Shown in pieces: positions 29,201 to 37,582 of a DNA stretch of 64,000 nt. The stretch lies in assembly GCA_963819075.1 (NCBI GenBank), contig CAWFUP010000006.1:329714-393713 (forward strand), written 5' to 3'. The position numbers and the translations under genes were made by a program. Position 1 is the first letter of the stretch, and each line of letters opens with the position of its first letter. The notes beneath the pieces were generated by a model. The model searched no databases and was not told where the DNA came from. It saw only the letters and a list, made by a program, of their open reading frames with translations. Source of the DNA: CAVQBJ01 sp963819075. GTDB lineage: Bacteria; Actinomycetota; Thermoleophilia; Solirubrobacterales; Solirubrobacteraceae.

Positions 29201-29540
29201 CAGAAGCGATCGTGAACAGGCCGAGCGAGAGCACGAACACGCGGCGGCGCCCAATGAGGTCAGCGATCCGCCCGGCGGCGACCAGGAAGGCCGCGAAGAC
29301 GATGTTGTAGGCGCTGAGGACCCACGACAGGTCGGTGATCGTCGAGCGTGGGAACGAGCGCTCGATGCTCGGGAAGGCGATGTTGACGATCGTCGCGTCG
29401 ATGAAGGCGATCAGGACGCCGAGCGAGGCGACGGCCAGCACGGTGCGCGGCGCCGGAGCGCGCCGCCGCCGCAGCGGACCGATCGGGGGCGGCAGCGGCG
29501 TGCCGCTCGGCGGCGAGGCGACGGCCGTCGCGGTCGTCAT
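26232..29540 (-). CDS. MFS transporter - CNB domain - patatin phospholipase fusion
   Basis: A protein of 1102 residues. An N-terminal DHA2-type MFS part (about 30-470) holds many helices and the loop motif GRIADLIGRRRVF. A Pro-rich linker leads to a CNB domain (about 535-655) with LGELALLTGSPRAASV, whose Glu and Arg are intact. A degenerate middle domain (about 680-790) precedes the patatin domain: SGGGARAF (about 838), GVSMG (about 866) and DGS (about 980). The last 570 residues align in order with the CNB-patatin at 13697. Mycobacterial Rv3239c and Rv3728 have this order as I recall. A plausible role is export or flipping of a lipid coupled to deacylation under cyclic-nucleotide control. 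The ATG at 29540 is preferred; the frame is open to 29684. Confidence 0.88.
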   Translation of the reverse strand: MTTATAVASPPSGTPLPPPIGPLRRRRAPAPRTVLAVASLGVLIAFIDATIVNIAFPSIERSFPRSTITDLSWVLSAYNIVFAAFLVAAGRIADLIGRRRVFVLSLGLFTIASGLCAAAPSLGLLIAARIVQAFAAAFLIPSSLALVLAAFDEEHRAHAVALWTAVAAAAAGIGPSLGGLLVSISDWRLVFLVNVPIGIAAIVLTRRLLVESRAPGKRRVPDLPGSAIFALAVSLLVLAIVKGQDWHWTSARVLGCLAAAAALGAVFVRRCATHRDPLIDLRLLRIRDFTVANGMTLVASAGFFGYTLCNVLFLTTAWRYSVLQAGLALTPGPIVAVIVAGPTSRIAARYGARVVAVPGGLLWGAGVLWMIYRVGAVPDFLGQWLPGMVLLGLGAGTASPNVSGAAVAAAPGRHFATATALNSVARQVGAALGIAVVVSLIGTPAPNAVVAAFHHAWTFAAICLIVTGVAGLALGRRLSSADPSELPSLASATRAVLTSLPPAEDAPALAPPPRARREPTLVPPPHVAESTADFLGRVPLFAELDRALRDTIAAHSRELHLPAGEWLFREGDDGDALYVVRAGRLDVVSADGTLLWVAGRGAALGELALLTGSPRAASVRAARASDLIAVDRAEFESLLDAAPALSRALNRALSEQLRISRGAVPRARPRPVTIALVPLDADAPAATIGHALASALSRFGSTALLTDANAPAGTSDETPLARFGPMLDRCEAEHEHVVLVCPGTSTEDPWTRFCLQQADRVLAVTRGGTPPAGWSAPAELHGCDLVGCDVAPASGALAPWVATLEPIECHALDTGGGIDHDVARIARRLAGRSIGIVLSGGGARAFSHLGVLEELRAAGITIDRVAGVSMGAYIGGMLAMGLPPEEMDARCYEEFVRRRPLGDYTLPRHALIRGDRVRSLLARTFADVAIEELPLSYFCASADLRSAELVVHRDGLLREHVGMSMALPIIGPPQIHEGRLVVDGSLVDNLPVATMAGLAEGPIIAVDVKATFERPPLPSTNGDVPASARQPRTPLLGETLTRVLLMASSNTSEAAERHAQLIIKPHSAGIGLLEFHQLDAAREAGRAAAREVLADAPAFLRG

Positions 29541-29638
29541 GGCTCGGCCCTCGCCACCTCGATCAGCACAGTGCCACCGTCTCCTCTCGCGGCCCGCTCC
29601 ATCACCGGCGAGCGCGCGAATGATCGCACAACGCCCGT

Positions 29639-29644
29639 TAGCAT
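29639..29644 (+). promoter_or_regulatory. Candidate -10 box of the adenylate cyclase
   Basis: TAGCAT ends 9 nt before the GTG at 29654. It lies in the 113-bp divergent region shared with the MFS-CNB-patatin gene. Confidence 0.3.
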
Positions 29645-29653
29645 CGCCCGAGC

Positions 29654-31555
29654 GTGTCCGAGCCGGATGTGACCTCCGCGGCACCTCGCCCGCCCGCCCC
29701 GAAGGGCCGGGCGACGCTGGCCGGCGCGTGGCGCCGTCGCCGCACCCTGATGCTCGCGGGGGTGGCCGTGCTGGCGACCGGCGTCGGCCTCGCTGCCTAC
29801 GCCCGCGGGCTACTGCGCGCGACCGAGGAGCAGACGATCGACGCGCGCTTTTCGCTTCGCGGTCCGACGGGGGTGCCGCCGAACATCGCCATCGTCGGTA
29901 TCGACGCCGCGACGTTCAACTACCTGCGCAGCCACCGCCTCCCCGCGCAATGGCCTTTCCCGCGGCGCGACGAGGCGCAGGTCATCGACAACCTGCATCG
30001 CGCCGGTGCCCGAGTGATCGCCGTGGACATCCAGTTCACGGAGCCGTCGCTGAACCCGGTCGACGACCAGCTTCTCGCGGCAGCGATCCTCAACGCCGGG
30101 CACGTCGTGCTCGTGACGAACGAGGTGGGCCCGCACGGCTCGACCTCGATCCTCGGCGGTAACGCGAACCTCCAGGCGCTCGGCGCGAGACCCGCCAATT
30201 CGGCGGTCATCCCGGACAGCGACGGGGTCCTACGACGTTTCAGCTACTCCATTCAGGGCCTGAAGACGTTCCCCGTCGTGGTCGCCGAGACCGCGACCGG
30301 CCGCCCGGTGTCGCGGTCGATGTTCGGGGACTCGTCGGTCCCGATCGATTTCGCGGGGCCGCCCGGCTACATCCCGACCGTGTCGTTCTCGAGCGTCTAC
30401 AGCGGGGACTTTGACCCTGCGCTGTTCCGTAACAAGATTGTCTTCATCGGGGCGACGGCGCCGGTGTTGCAGGACGTGCACGCGACAGGGGTGTCCGGCT
30501 CACAGCAGGAGGCCGGTGCCGAGATCCAGGCCATGGCGACGTATACGGTGCTGCACGACCTGCCGTTGCGCGACGCCGCCGGCTGGCTCACTGTCGCCCT
30601 CATCGCGCTGCTCGGGCTGGTGCCGCCGCTCGTCAGCATCCGCCTGCATCGCCTACGTGCCCTCGCCCTGGCGCTGGCCATGGGCGCGGTCTACGTCGTC
30701 GCCTGTCAGCTCGCCTTCAACGCCGGGCTCATCCTCGACGTCACCTACCCGCTGCTCGCCCTCGCGGTCGGCACCGTCGGTACGCTCGCCGTCCTGTACC
30801 TCAGCGAGACCGTCGAGCGGGAGCGCACGCGCGCGCTGTTCGCGCGCTTCGTGCCCGGCGGCGTCGTCGACCAGGTGCTCGCGCGTGCCGACGAGAACCT
30901 GCGCCTCGGTGCCGTCGAGCGCGACTGCACCGTCCTGTTCAGCGACCTGCGCGGGTTCACCAGCTTCTCGGAATCCCTGTCCAGCGAGCAGGTGCTCGCC
31001 GTCGTCAACGTGAATCTCGAGGAGATGACCGAGGCGATCCTGGCCGCCGGTGGGACGCTCATCGCCTACGCCGGCGACGGGATCATGGCCCTGTTCGGCG
31101 CCCCGCTGGATCAGCCCGACCACGCCGACCGCGCGCTCGTCGCGGCCCGCGAGATGATCGGGCCGAGGCTCGACCGGTTCAACGCATGGCTGCACGAGCA
31201 CGGCCACGAGCACAGCTTCCGCATGGGCATCGGCCTGCACAGCGGCACGGTCATGGCCGGAAACGTCGGCTCCGACGAGCGCCTGGAGTACACGGCGATC
31301 GGCGACACCGTCAACACCGCCTCGCGCCTGGAGGGGATGACGAAGGGAACACCGCACATGCTCTTCCTGTCCAGCGCCACGCGCGAGCGGCTCGTCGCGC
31401 CGCCGGCCGATCTCGTGTTCGTCGAGGAGCTCGAGGTACGCGGGCGCGCCAACAAGATCGGCGTGTGGTCGCTCGCCGACGGCGGCGACGCGCCGGCCGC
31501 GGCCGATACGGCGGCGGCCTCCCGTGAGGGACCGGTGGCCCCTACGGCGCCTTGA
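29654..31555 (+). CDS. CHASE2-domain class III adenylate/guanylate cyclase
   Basis: A protein of 633 residues. One helix (about 31-50) leads to an extracytoplasmic CHASE2 sensor (about 55-310; it includes GIDAATFNYL, VIAVDIQFTEPS and FIGATAPVLQDVHATG). Three further helices (about 315-385) follow, then the cyclase domain (about 420-600). Metal-binding Asp residues lie in LFSDLRGFTSF and YAGDGIMALFG, and GLHSGTVMAGNVGS and YTAIGDTVNTASRLE complete the active site, so catalysis is expected. Class III members with this sequence are usually adenylate cyclases; guanylate activity cannot be excluded. It is divergent from the MFS-CNB-patatin gene and overlaps the next convergent gene by 14 nt. Confidence 0.9.
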   Translation: MSEPDVTSAAPRPPAPKGRATLAGAWRRRRTLMLAGVAVLATGVGLAAYARGLLRATEEQTIDARFSLRGPTGVPPNIAIVGIDAATFNYLRSHRLPAQWPFPRRDEAQVIDNLHRAGARVIAVDIQFTEPSLNPVDDQLLAAAILNAGHVVLVTNEVGPHGSTSILGGNANLQALGARPANSAVIPDSDGVLRRFSYSIQGLKTFPVVVAETATGRPVSRSMFGDSSVPIDFAGPPGYIPTVSFSSVYSGDFDPALFRNKIVFIGATAPVLQDVHATGVSGSQQEAGAEIQAMATYTVLHDLPLRDAAGWLTVALIALLGLVPPLVSIRLHRLRALALALAMGAVYVVACQLAFNAGLILDVTYPLLALAVGTVGTLAVLYLSETVERERTRALFARFVPGGVVDQVLARADENLRLGAVERDCTVLFSDLRGFTSFSESLSSEQVLAVVNVNLEEMTEAILAAGGTLIAYAGDGIMALFGAPLDQPDHADRALVAAREMIGPRLDRFNAWLHEHGHEHSFRMGIGLHSGTVMAGNVGSDERLEYTAIGDTVNTASRLEGMTKGTPHMLFLSSATRERLVAPPADLVFVEELEVRGRANKIGVWSLADGGDAPAAADTAAASREGPVAPTAP

Positions 31556-33206
31556 CGAGCAGCGAGCGCTTGGTCTTGACCAGCGTGCTGCGGTGGGTGG
31601 CGAAGGCGGTCACGCGCACGGCGCCGAACGCGACGAACACGTAGGTCCCGTTGCAGCGGTCCTCGGTGAGCCACTGCGTTCCGCGCACGCTGGCCGACGC
31701 GTAGCGGCCGCTCGTCGTGAAGTTGCCCTTCACGTTGGCCCACAGCTTGCGCACGACGGTGCTCGGCGAGGCCTTCTTGGCGGCGATCTGGGCCACGAGC
31801 ACGGCCTTCTTGGGAGCGGCGTTGGCCGGGCAAACCGCGAAGTTCCCGCCGGTGAGCGTCGCGATCACGGTGCCGGACTTCGATTCCGTGAGGACGAATG
31901 AGCCGCCGTAGAGCTCGCCCTTGATGGCCGGGCCGGTCGGTGTCGCCACATCGATCTGCACCTGGCCGGCTGTCGCGTCGATCGTGGTGCCGAGGGGGAT
32001 CGTCTTCGCCTCGCTGATCGGGATGTACCGCTGCGAGTCGGGCAGGCGGACACGGACGGTTCCGTGCGGGACGATCCGGGTGTCCTTCGGGATCGGCCTT
32101 GGCGATGACACCGGCAACGCCGCCGCGAGCCGAGGTCGTGGTGCGTGGTCGGTGGTCGTGGTGGTGGTCGCCGGCGGCGGCGGGGCGCTCACCATGACGC
32201 TCGCTGGGCTGGCCGCGCTCGCCGACGCGTAATCACTATCGCCGATGTAGCTGGCGCCGAGCGAGTGGGCACCGGCGGCCAAGCCGGTCGTGGTGAGCGT
32301 CGCCGTGGCGGCGCCGCCCGAGCTCGTGAGCGCGACGGTGGCCAGCGCCGCGCCGCCGTCGGTGAACGTCACCTGGCCCGTGGGCGGGGGCGACACGCCG
32401 GGCGGGGCGGTCACCGTCGCGGTGAGCGTCTCGCTCTGTCCGGCGGTGATGGCGGCGCTCGACGCGGCGATGGACGCGGCCGGCGTCGCGCGGTTGACGG
32501 TGTCGGAGACGGCGGTCGACGGGGCGCTGGCGCCGAAGTTGTTGTCGCCGTCATAGGTGGCGGCCAGCGCATGCGAGCCGGCGGCGAGGGCCGAGCTCGT
32601 GAATGTCGCGGTTGTCGCTCCGCCGCTTGTGGCGACCGCGGCGCTGCCGAGCGCCGCACTGCCGTCGGTGAACGTGACTGTGCCCGTGGGACTGCCGTTG
32701 CCTCCGGGAGCAGGGGCGACGGTGGCCGTGAACGTGACCGCCTGGCCGTACGTGGACGGGTTGGGCTGGACGCTCAGGCTTGTCGTCGTGGCGTCGATGC
32801 GCTTGAACGCGATCGAGCCTGCAGTGGCGTAGTCGGCCGCGAAGTCGTTGAGCACCGTCGTGAATGTGCCGGGCGTCCCGGTCACGCCGATGATCACCGG
32901 GAACTCCGTCGTGTACAGCGGCGGCATATACCCGCTGGTGAGGATCGGCGAGGCGCTGCCGCCGGCCACGGTCAGCTTCGCGCTCCCGTTGAGGGTGATC
33001 TTCCCGAAGCTCGCCGCGCCGGCGATCTGGAAGGCGAGCGTGCCGTCGGTCTCGTTGGTCAGACTCGCGCCCCCGGCGGTCAGGTTGTACAACGCGGTCG
33101 CGTCGACGGTTACCGTCCCGTCGTTGGTCGTCGTCGTGTTCTGGTCCTGCCGGAGCTCGCCGGTAGCGACGACGATCGTCCCGTCGGCGGCATTGTTGAC
33201 CGACAC
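31542..33206 (-). CDS. Intact 3' part of giant secreted repeat protein: two Ig-like domains and FecR-like tail
   Basis: The frame gives 554 residues from an internal GTG (33206), and the same frame is homologous up to about 33255. It begins in the strand-repeat region (GTIVVATGELRQDQNTTTTN). Two bacterial Ig-like domains follow (YGQAVTFTATVAP...GSHALAATYDGDNNF and GQSETLTATVTAP...GAHSLGASYIGDSDY), then a TTTTTT linker. The tail has YIPISEAKTIPLGTTID, ATAGQVQID and VRGTQWLTEDRCNGTYVFV. This tail matches the tails of the proteins at 3903 and 6097. No export signal is present in this piece; it lies at the frameshifted 5' end near 37.04 kb, so this frame is probably not translated alone. Confidence 0.6.
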   Translation of the reverse strand: MSVNNAADGTIVVATGELRQDQNTTTTNDGTVTVDATALYNLTAGGASLTNETDGTLAFQIAGAASFGKITLNGSAKLTVAGGSASPILTSGYMPPLYTTEFPVIIGVTGTPGTFTTVLNDFAADYATAGSIAFKRIDATTTSLSVQPNPSTYGQAVTFTATVAPAPGGNGSPTGTVTFTDGSAALGSAAVATSGGATTATFTSSALAAGSHALAATYDGDNNFGASAPSTAVSDTVNRATPAASIAASSAAITAGQSETLTATVTAPPGVSPPPTGQVTFTDGGAALATVALTSSGGAATATLTTTGLAAGAHSLGASYIGDSDYASASAASPASVMVSAPPPPATTTTTTDHAPRPRLAAALPVSSPRPIPKDTRIVPHGTVRVRLPDSQRYIPISEAKTIPLGTTIDATAGQVQIDVATPTGPAIKGELYGGSFVLTESKSGTVIATLTGGNFAVCPANAAPKKAVLVAQIAAKKASPSTVVRKLWANVKGNFTTSGRYASASVRGTQWLTEDRCNGTYVFVAFGAVRVTAFATHRSTLVKTKRSLLVKAP

Positions 33207-36200
33207 GCGCAGGTAGTTGTTGGTGGTTCCCTCGGACTGGGATTGCAGGGTGCCGTGCGTTGGTGAGAGTGCCCGTCTGCAGGAGGGCGAAGCTGTTGCC
33301 GCTCGCGTTGTCGAGGACGAGGGTGCCGTCGTTCGTCACCCCGCCGCTCAGCGTGGTGCTGGCGTTACCGCCGGCCGCGTTGCCGAGCACGGTCACGGTC
33401 TGGCCGGTGGGGATCGTGCCGCTGAGCGTCGAGCCGCCGAGCAGCTGGAACGCGCCACCGCCGGCGCTGTCGGTGAGCGTCGCACTCGTGAGGGCGACGG
33501 GTTTGCCGGTCTGCTGGGCGCCGGCGGTCGTGACGGCCTGTTGCCATGTGGCGCCGCTCGACAGCGAAATCGCTCCGGCGTTGTTCACCGTCGCCGCGTT
33601 GACGAAGATGTCAAGGCCGGTGGTGAGGTTGAGCAGTCCGGCGGGGATGACGCCACCTTGGGCCTCGACGGTGACCGTGCCCTCGTTGGTGATCATCGTG
33701 TTCTGGTCCAGGCGCAGTTCGCCGCTGGCGACGACGATCGTCCCGTCGGTGGCATTGATGACGGGCACGCGCAGGTAGTTGTTGGTGGTTCCCTCGGACT
33801 GGGATTGCAGGGTGCCGTGGTTGGTGAGAGTGCCCGTCTGCAGGAGGGCGAAGCTGTTGCCGCTCGCGTTGTCGAGGACGAGGGTGCCGTCGTTCGTCAC
33901 GCCGCCGCTCAGCGTGGTGCTGGCGTTACCGCCGGCCGCGTTGCCGAGCACGGTCACGGTCTGGCCGGTGGGGATCGTGCCGCTGAGCGTCGAGCCGCCG
34001 AGCAGCTGGAACGCGCCACCGCCGGCGCTGTCGGTGAGCGTCGCGCTCGTCAGGGCGACGGGGTTGCCGGTCTGTGGGGCCGCCCGTCGTCACCGTCTGC
34101 TGCCAAGTCGCACCGCTCGAGAGCGAGATGGTGCCGGGGTTGCTGACTGTGCCCGTGTTGTCGAGGACGTCATTGCCGGTGTCGAGGTCAAGCGTCGCAC
34201 TGGCGTCGACCGTGAGCGTGCCGTCGTTGGTGGTGGTCGTGTTCTGGTCCTGGAGCAACTCGCCGGACGCGATGACGGTCTGCCCGCCGCTCTCGTTCGT
34301 GACGTTGGCGCGCAGATAGTTGTTGGTCGAGCCCCCGACCTGCGAGGTCAATGTGCCGTTGTTCGTGAGCGTGCCGGCGACCATGGCGTAGTTGTTGCCG
34401 ACCTTGTTGTTGTTGGACGATGCGGTGAGAGTGGCGGGGTGGGCTCGCGTTGTCGAGCACGAGGGTGCCGTGGTTGGTCACGTGCCGGGCAGCGTGGTGG
34501 TGGCGCCGCCGCTGGCGTTGGCGAGCACGGTGATGGTCTGGCCCGGTGGGGATCGTGCCCGATGAGGGTGCGTGGCGTTGAGCAGGTCAAAGGTGCCGCC
34601 GCCGGCGTTGTCGGTCAGCGTGCCGCCGAAGATGCCGATGGCGTTGCCGGTCTCGGAGAGTCCGCTCGTTGTCACCGACTGCGTCCAGGAGGCTCCGCTG
34701 GACAGCGGCGATGCCGCCGGCGTTCGCGACGGTCCCGTCGTTGACGATCTGCGCCGAGGCGTTGGTCAGGTTCAGCTGGCTGCTCGCGACCGTGGTGAGC
34801 GTGCCGGCGCTGGCGTTCGTCGTCGTCGTGGCGGTGTCCTGACGCAGCTCGCCGCTGGCCACAGTCAACGTGCCCGCGTTCGACGAGCGGCGCCTCGCAA
34901 CGCATCATGATTGCCGGTCTCAACGGTCGAGTCGACGGTGCCGTCGTTCGTCGAGCGTCGCCGCCGGCCAGCGTGGCGGTGTTGTTGCTGGAGGACGCGT
35001 CGAGCACGAGCTTGCCGTCGTTGGTGACCGTCGTTGCCGGGGCGACGCGGCAAGCGTGGTGGTGGCGCCGCCGCTCGCGTTGGCCACCACGGTTACGGCT
35101 GCCCGGCCGGGATCGTCCCGGCGAGCGTGTCGGCGTTGAGCAGGTTGAAGGTGCCGGTGCCCGCCGTGTCGGTGAGGGTGCTGCTGGCGATGAAGACGGG
35201 TTGCCGGTCTCGGTGGCTGCTCGCCGGCCTGGGTCCAGGAGGCGCCGCTGTTCAGCGTGATCGTGCCGGTGTCGGTGATCGTGCCGTTGTTGATGACCTG
35301 GCCGAGCCGGTCGTGGCGTTGAAGCCCGGCGACATGCCCGAGCCGGCGGCGGCGATCGTGAGCGTGCCGTGCGTTCGTGGTGGTGTTCGGGTCCTGGAGG
35401 AGCGTCCGCCGGTGATGACGGTCTGCCGGCCGGTGTTGGTGAGCGGGGCCTCGAGCGCGTCGTGGTTGCCGCCCTCGACCTGGGCTTTCAGGGTGCCGTT
35501 GTTACGGTGGGCGTGGGGCGACGCCGCCTTGGCCAGAGCGCGGCGGTGTTGTTGTTGGCGCTGGCGTCGAGGACGAGGCTGCCGTCGTTGGTCACATTGC
35601 CGGGCAGCGTGGCGGTGGCACCGCCGGCGGCGTTGGCCGAGGACGGTGACGGTTGTCCGGCGGGGATCGTCCCGGCCAGGGTCGTGCCCTCGAGCAGGTT
35701 GAAGGCGCCGGCCGCCGACGCTGTCGGTGAGCGTGCTGCTGGCGATGGCGACTGCGTTGCCGGTCTCCGGGCTGCGCGGACTGGGTCAAGGAGGCGCCGC
35801 TGTTCAGCGTGATCGTGCCCTGTTCGGTGACCGTGCCGTCGTTGATGAGCTGTGCGGAGGCGCTGGTGAGTTCAGCTGGCGCGCCGCTGCCGGTGGTGAT
35901 CGTGGCGCGGCCTCGTTGGTGGCCGTGGTGCGGTGTCCTGGAGCAGCTGGCCGGTGGACACGGTCACCTGCCGGGTCGTTGGCGAGCGACGTCTCGAGCG
36001 TAGTCGTGGTTGCGCCCTCGACCTTGGACTGCAGCGTGCCGTCGTTCGTGAGCGCGGCCCCCCGTGAGCGGGCCGCGTTGTTCCCGTTCGCGTTGTCGAG
36101 GACGAGCGTGCCGTCGTTCGTCACGGCGCCCTCAGCGTGGTCGTAGCGTCACCACCGGCCGCTGTGCCGAGGACGCTGACGGTCTGCGTCGCCGGGATCC

Positions 36201-37060
36201 TGCCGGCCAGCGTACTGCCGCCGAGCAGATCGAACGTGCCGCCGGCGCCCCCGTCGTTCAGCGTCGCGCCGGAGATGTGACGGCGTTGCCGGTTTCCGCT
36301 CCGCTGCCCGACTGGCTGTAGGTGGCGCTGCTGCTCAGCGTGACGTGCCGTGGTCGGTGACCGACGACGTGTTCGTCAGCTTGTCGCCGCCCGTCGTGAG
36401 GTCGAGCAGTGCGCCGCCGGCCACGTCGAGCGTGCCGGCGTTGCTGATCGTGGTGTTCTGGTCCTGGAGCAACTCACCACTCGCGACGGTGAACGACGAA
36501 GCGGAGGTGTTGTCGACGGACGCGCGCAGGTAGTTGTTGGTCGCGCCCTCGGACTGAGACTGCAGCGAGCCGCCGTTGCGTGAGCGTGGCGCCCGTGAGC
36601 TCGGCGTAGTTGTTGCCGGCCGGATTGTCGAGCACGAGATCGCCTCCGACGGCGATCGAGCTCGCGTGGTGAGGTTGAGGGTGGCCGCACGCCGAGCCGC
36701 TCGGCCGGCGAGCAATCGAGCGTCTGCGTCGTGCCCGCAGTTCCGGAGCCGAGCGTCAGCGAGTTCACGGTCGCCGGGCCCGGTGAGCGTGACCGTGTAG
36801 ATGCCGGTAGTGCCGTAATGCAGACGTCGTCGGTCGCGCTCGGAACCGTATGCCCGTTCGCGGCGTCGGTCCAGTTGCCGCGCGTCGTCCAGAGATGCCG
36901 TCACCGCCGCGCCGGCGGTCCAGGTGATCGTGCACCCGGCTTGCCCCGGCGAGCGACGGGCAGGAGCGCGAGCGTCGCCGCGATCAGCCCGATCAGCAGC
37001 GTGGCGATCGCGAGCTGGCGCTCGCGGTCGGGCTAGCGTCCCGGGCGGCGTACAGACCGG
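33207..37060 (-). pseudogene. Frameshifted 5' part of the giant secreted repeat protein
   Basis: The protein reads on across this region only by changing frame repeatedly. Homologous pieces are TNDGTLVLDNASGNS and LQTGTLTN (to about 33260), STNNYLRANVTNESGGQTV (about 34350), GLSETGNAIGIFGGTLTDN (about 34650), and NNYLRASVDNTSASSF (about 36500). Near 37.04 kb a signal-like helix (QLAIATLLIGLIAATLALLP) precedes CTITWTAGAAV. Between 34.4 and 37.0 kb a shift occurs about every 100-200 bp, while in-frame stops are rare. The repeats resemble the strand-rich passenger repeats of large adhesins or autotransporter-like surface proteins. The gene is either decaying, or the local sequence carries indel errors. 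The start is not resolved. Confidence 0.6.
33213..34073 (-). repeat. Two near-identical ~300-bp direct repeats inside the giant gene
   Basis: The block from about 33213 to 33513 reappears at about 33775-34073 with only a few substitutions. The offset is 562 bp at its start (33216 and 33778) and 561 bp further on (33341 and 33902), because the first copy has one extra base near 33257 (GTGCCGTGCGTTGG against GTGCCGTGGTTGG). That base breaks the reading frame. Confidence 0.8.
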
Positions 37061-37225
37061 CTTCCGTGCGCGAATCTCGTCGCCCCTTTGCCCCACACAG
37101 ACCTCGAAAGATCGCACGGGACTGTACATCCCGCTAGCAAGGCGCTGCATTACGACACTCGTCGACGCGCGGCCGGATTCGCTCGAAGCTCTCGCGGGAC
37201 GCAGAGCGCCCGCTGGCAGCGCGCC

Positions 37226-37582
37226 TCAGCCCCCGTTACTGCCGTTCGCGCCGCCGGGCACGGTCGGCTCGGCCACCGGCGCCTCGATCGAGCCCGAGGC
37301 CGTGAGGTCCCACCAGCCGTAGAGCAAGGGGATCTGGTACCAGCCCTGGTGGGTCGCGCGGAAGAACGTCATGTCCGGGCCCTCCCAGTAGCGCTCCCAG
37401 TCGATGTGCTCCTCGAAGGCGACGACCTGCTGAAACTTGTAGCGGTCATCGCGCGAGCGATAGACGGCGTAGGAGGTGGCGCCGTAGCGCGGGGCGAGCG
37501 CCGCGATCTCGTTCAGGTCGGCCTCGAGCGCGTCCTTGCGGAATCCGGTCGCGTACCAGGGGATGATCACGATGCCGGCCAT
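37226..37582 (-). CDS. Small conserved-looking protein coupled to ccr, unknown function
   Basis: A protein of 118 residues with no recognised catalytic motif. The sequence (IVIIPWYATGFRKDALEADL, SYAVYRSRDDRYKFQQVVAF, HIDWERYWEGPDM) suggests a ferredoxin-like alpha/beta fold of the dimeric monooxygenase-like (ABM) type, with a Gly/Pro-rich C-terminal tail. Its ATG overlaps the ccr stop by one base (TGATG), so it is translationally coupled to ccr. That suggests a role with crotonyl-CoA carboxylase/reductase or its products. The fold assignment is tentative. Confidence 0.7.
   Translation of the reverse strand: MAGIVIIPWYATGFRKDALEADLNEIAALAPRYGATSYAVYRSRDDRYKFQQVVAFEEHIDWERYWEGPDMTFFRATHQGWYQIPLLYGWWDLTASGSIEAPVAEPTVPGGANGSNGG

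Noticed and set aside
26232..31555. Toxin, phage-defence or CBASS-like system
   Set aside because: A cyclase and patatin phospholipases are present, but the cyclase is a membrane CHASE2 class III enzyme, not a CD-NTase, and the patatins carry CNB domains of the housekeeping NTE type. No Cap genes or mobile-element signs are seen.
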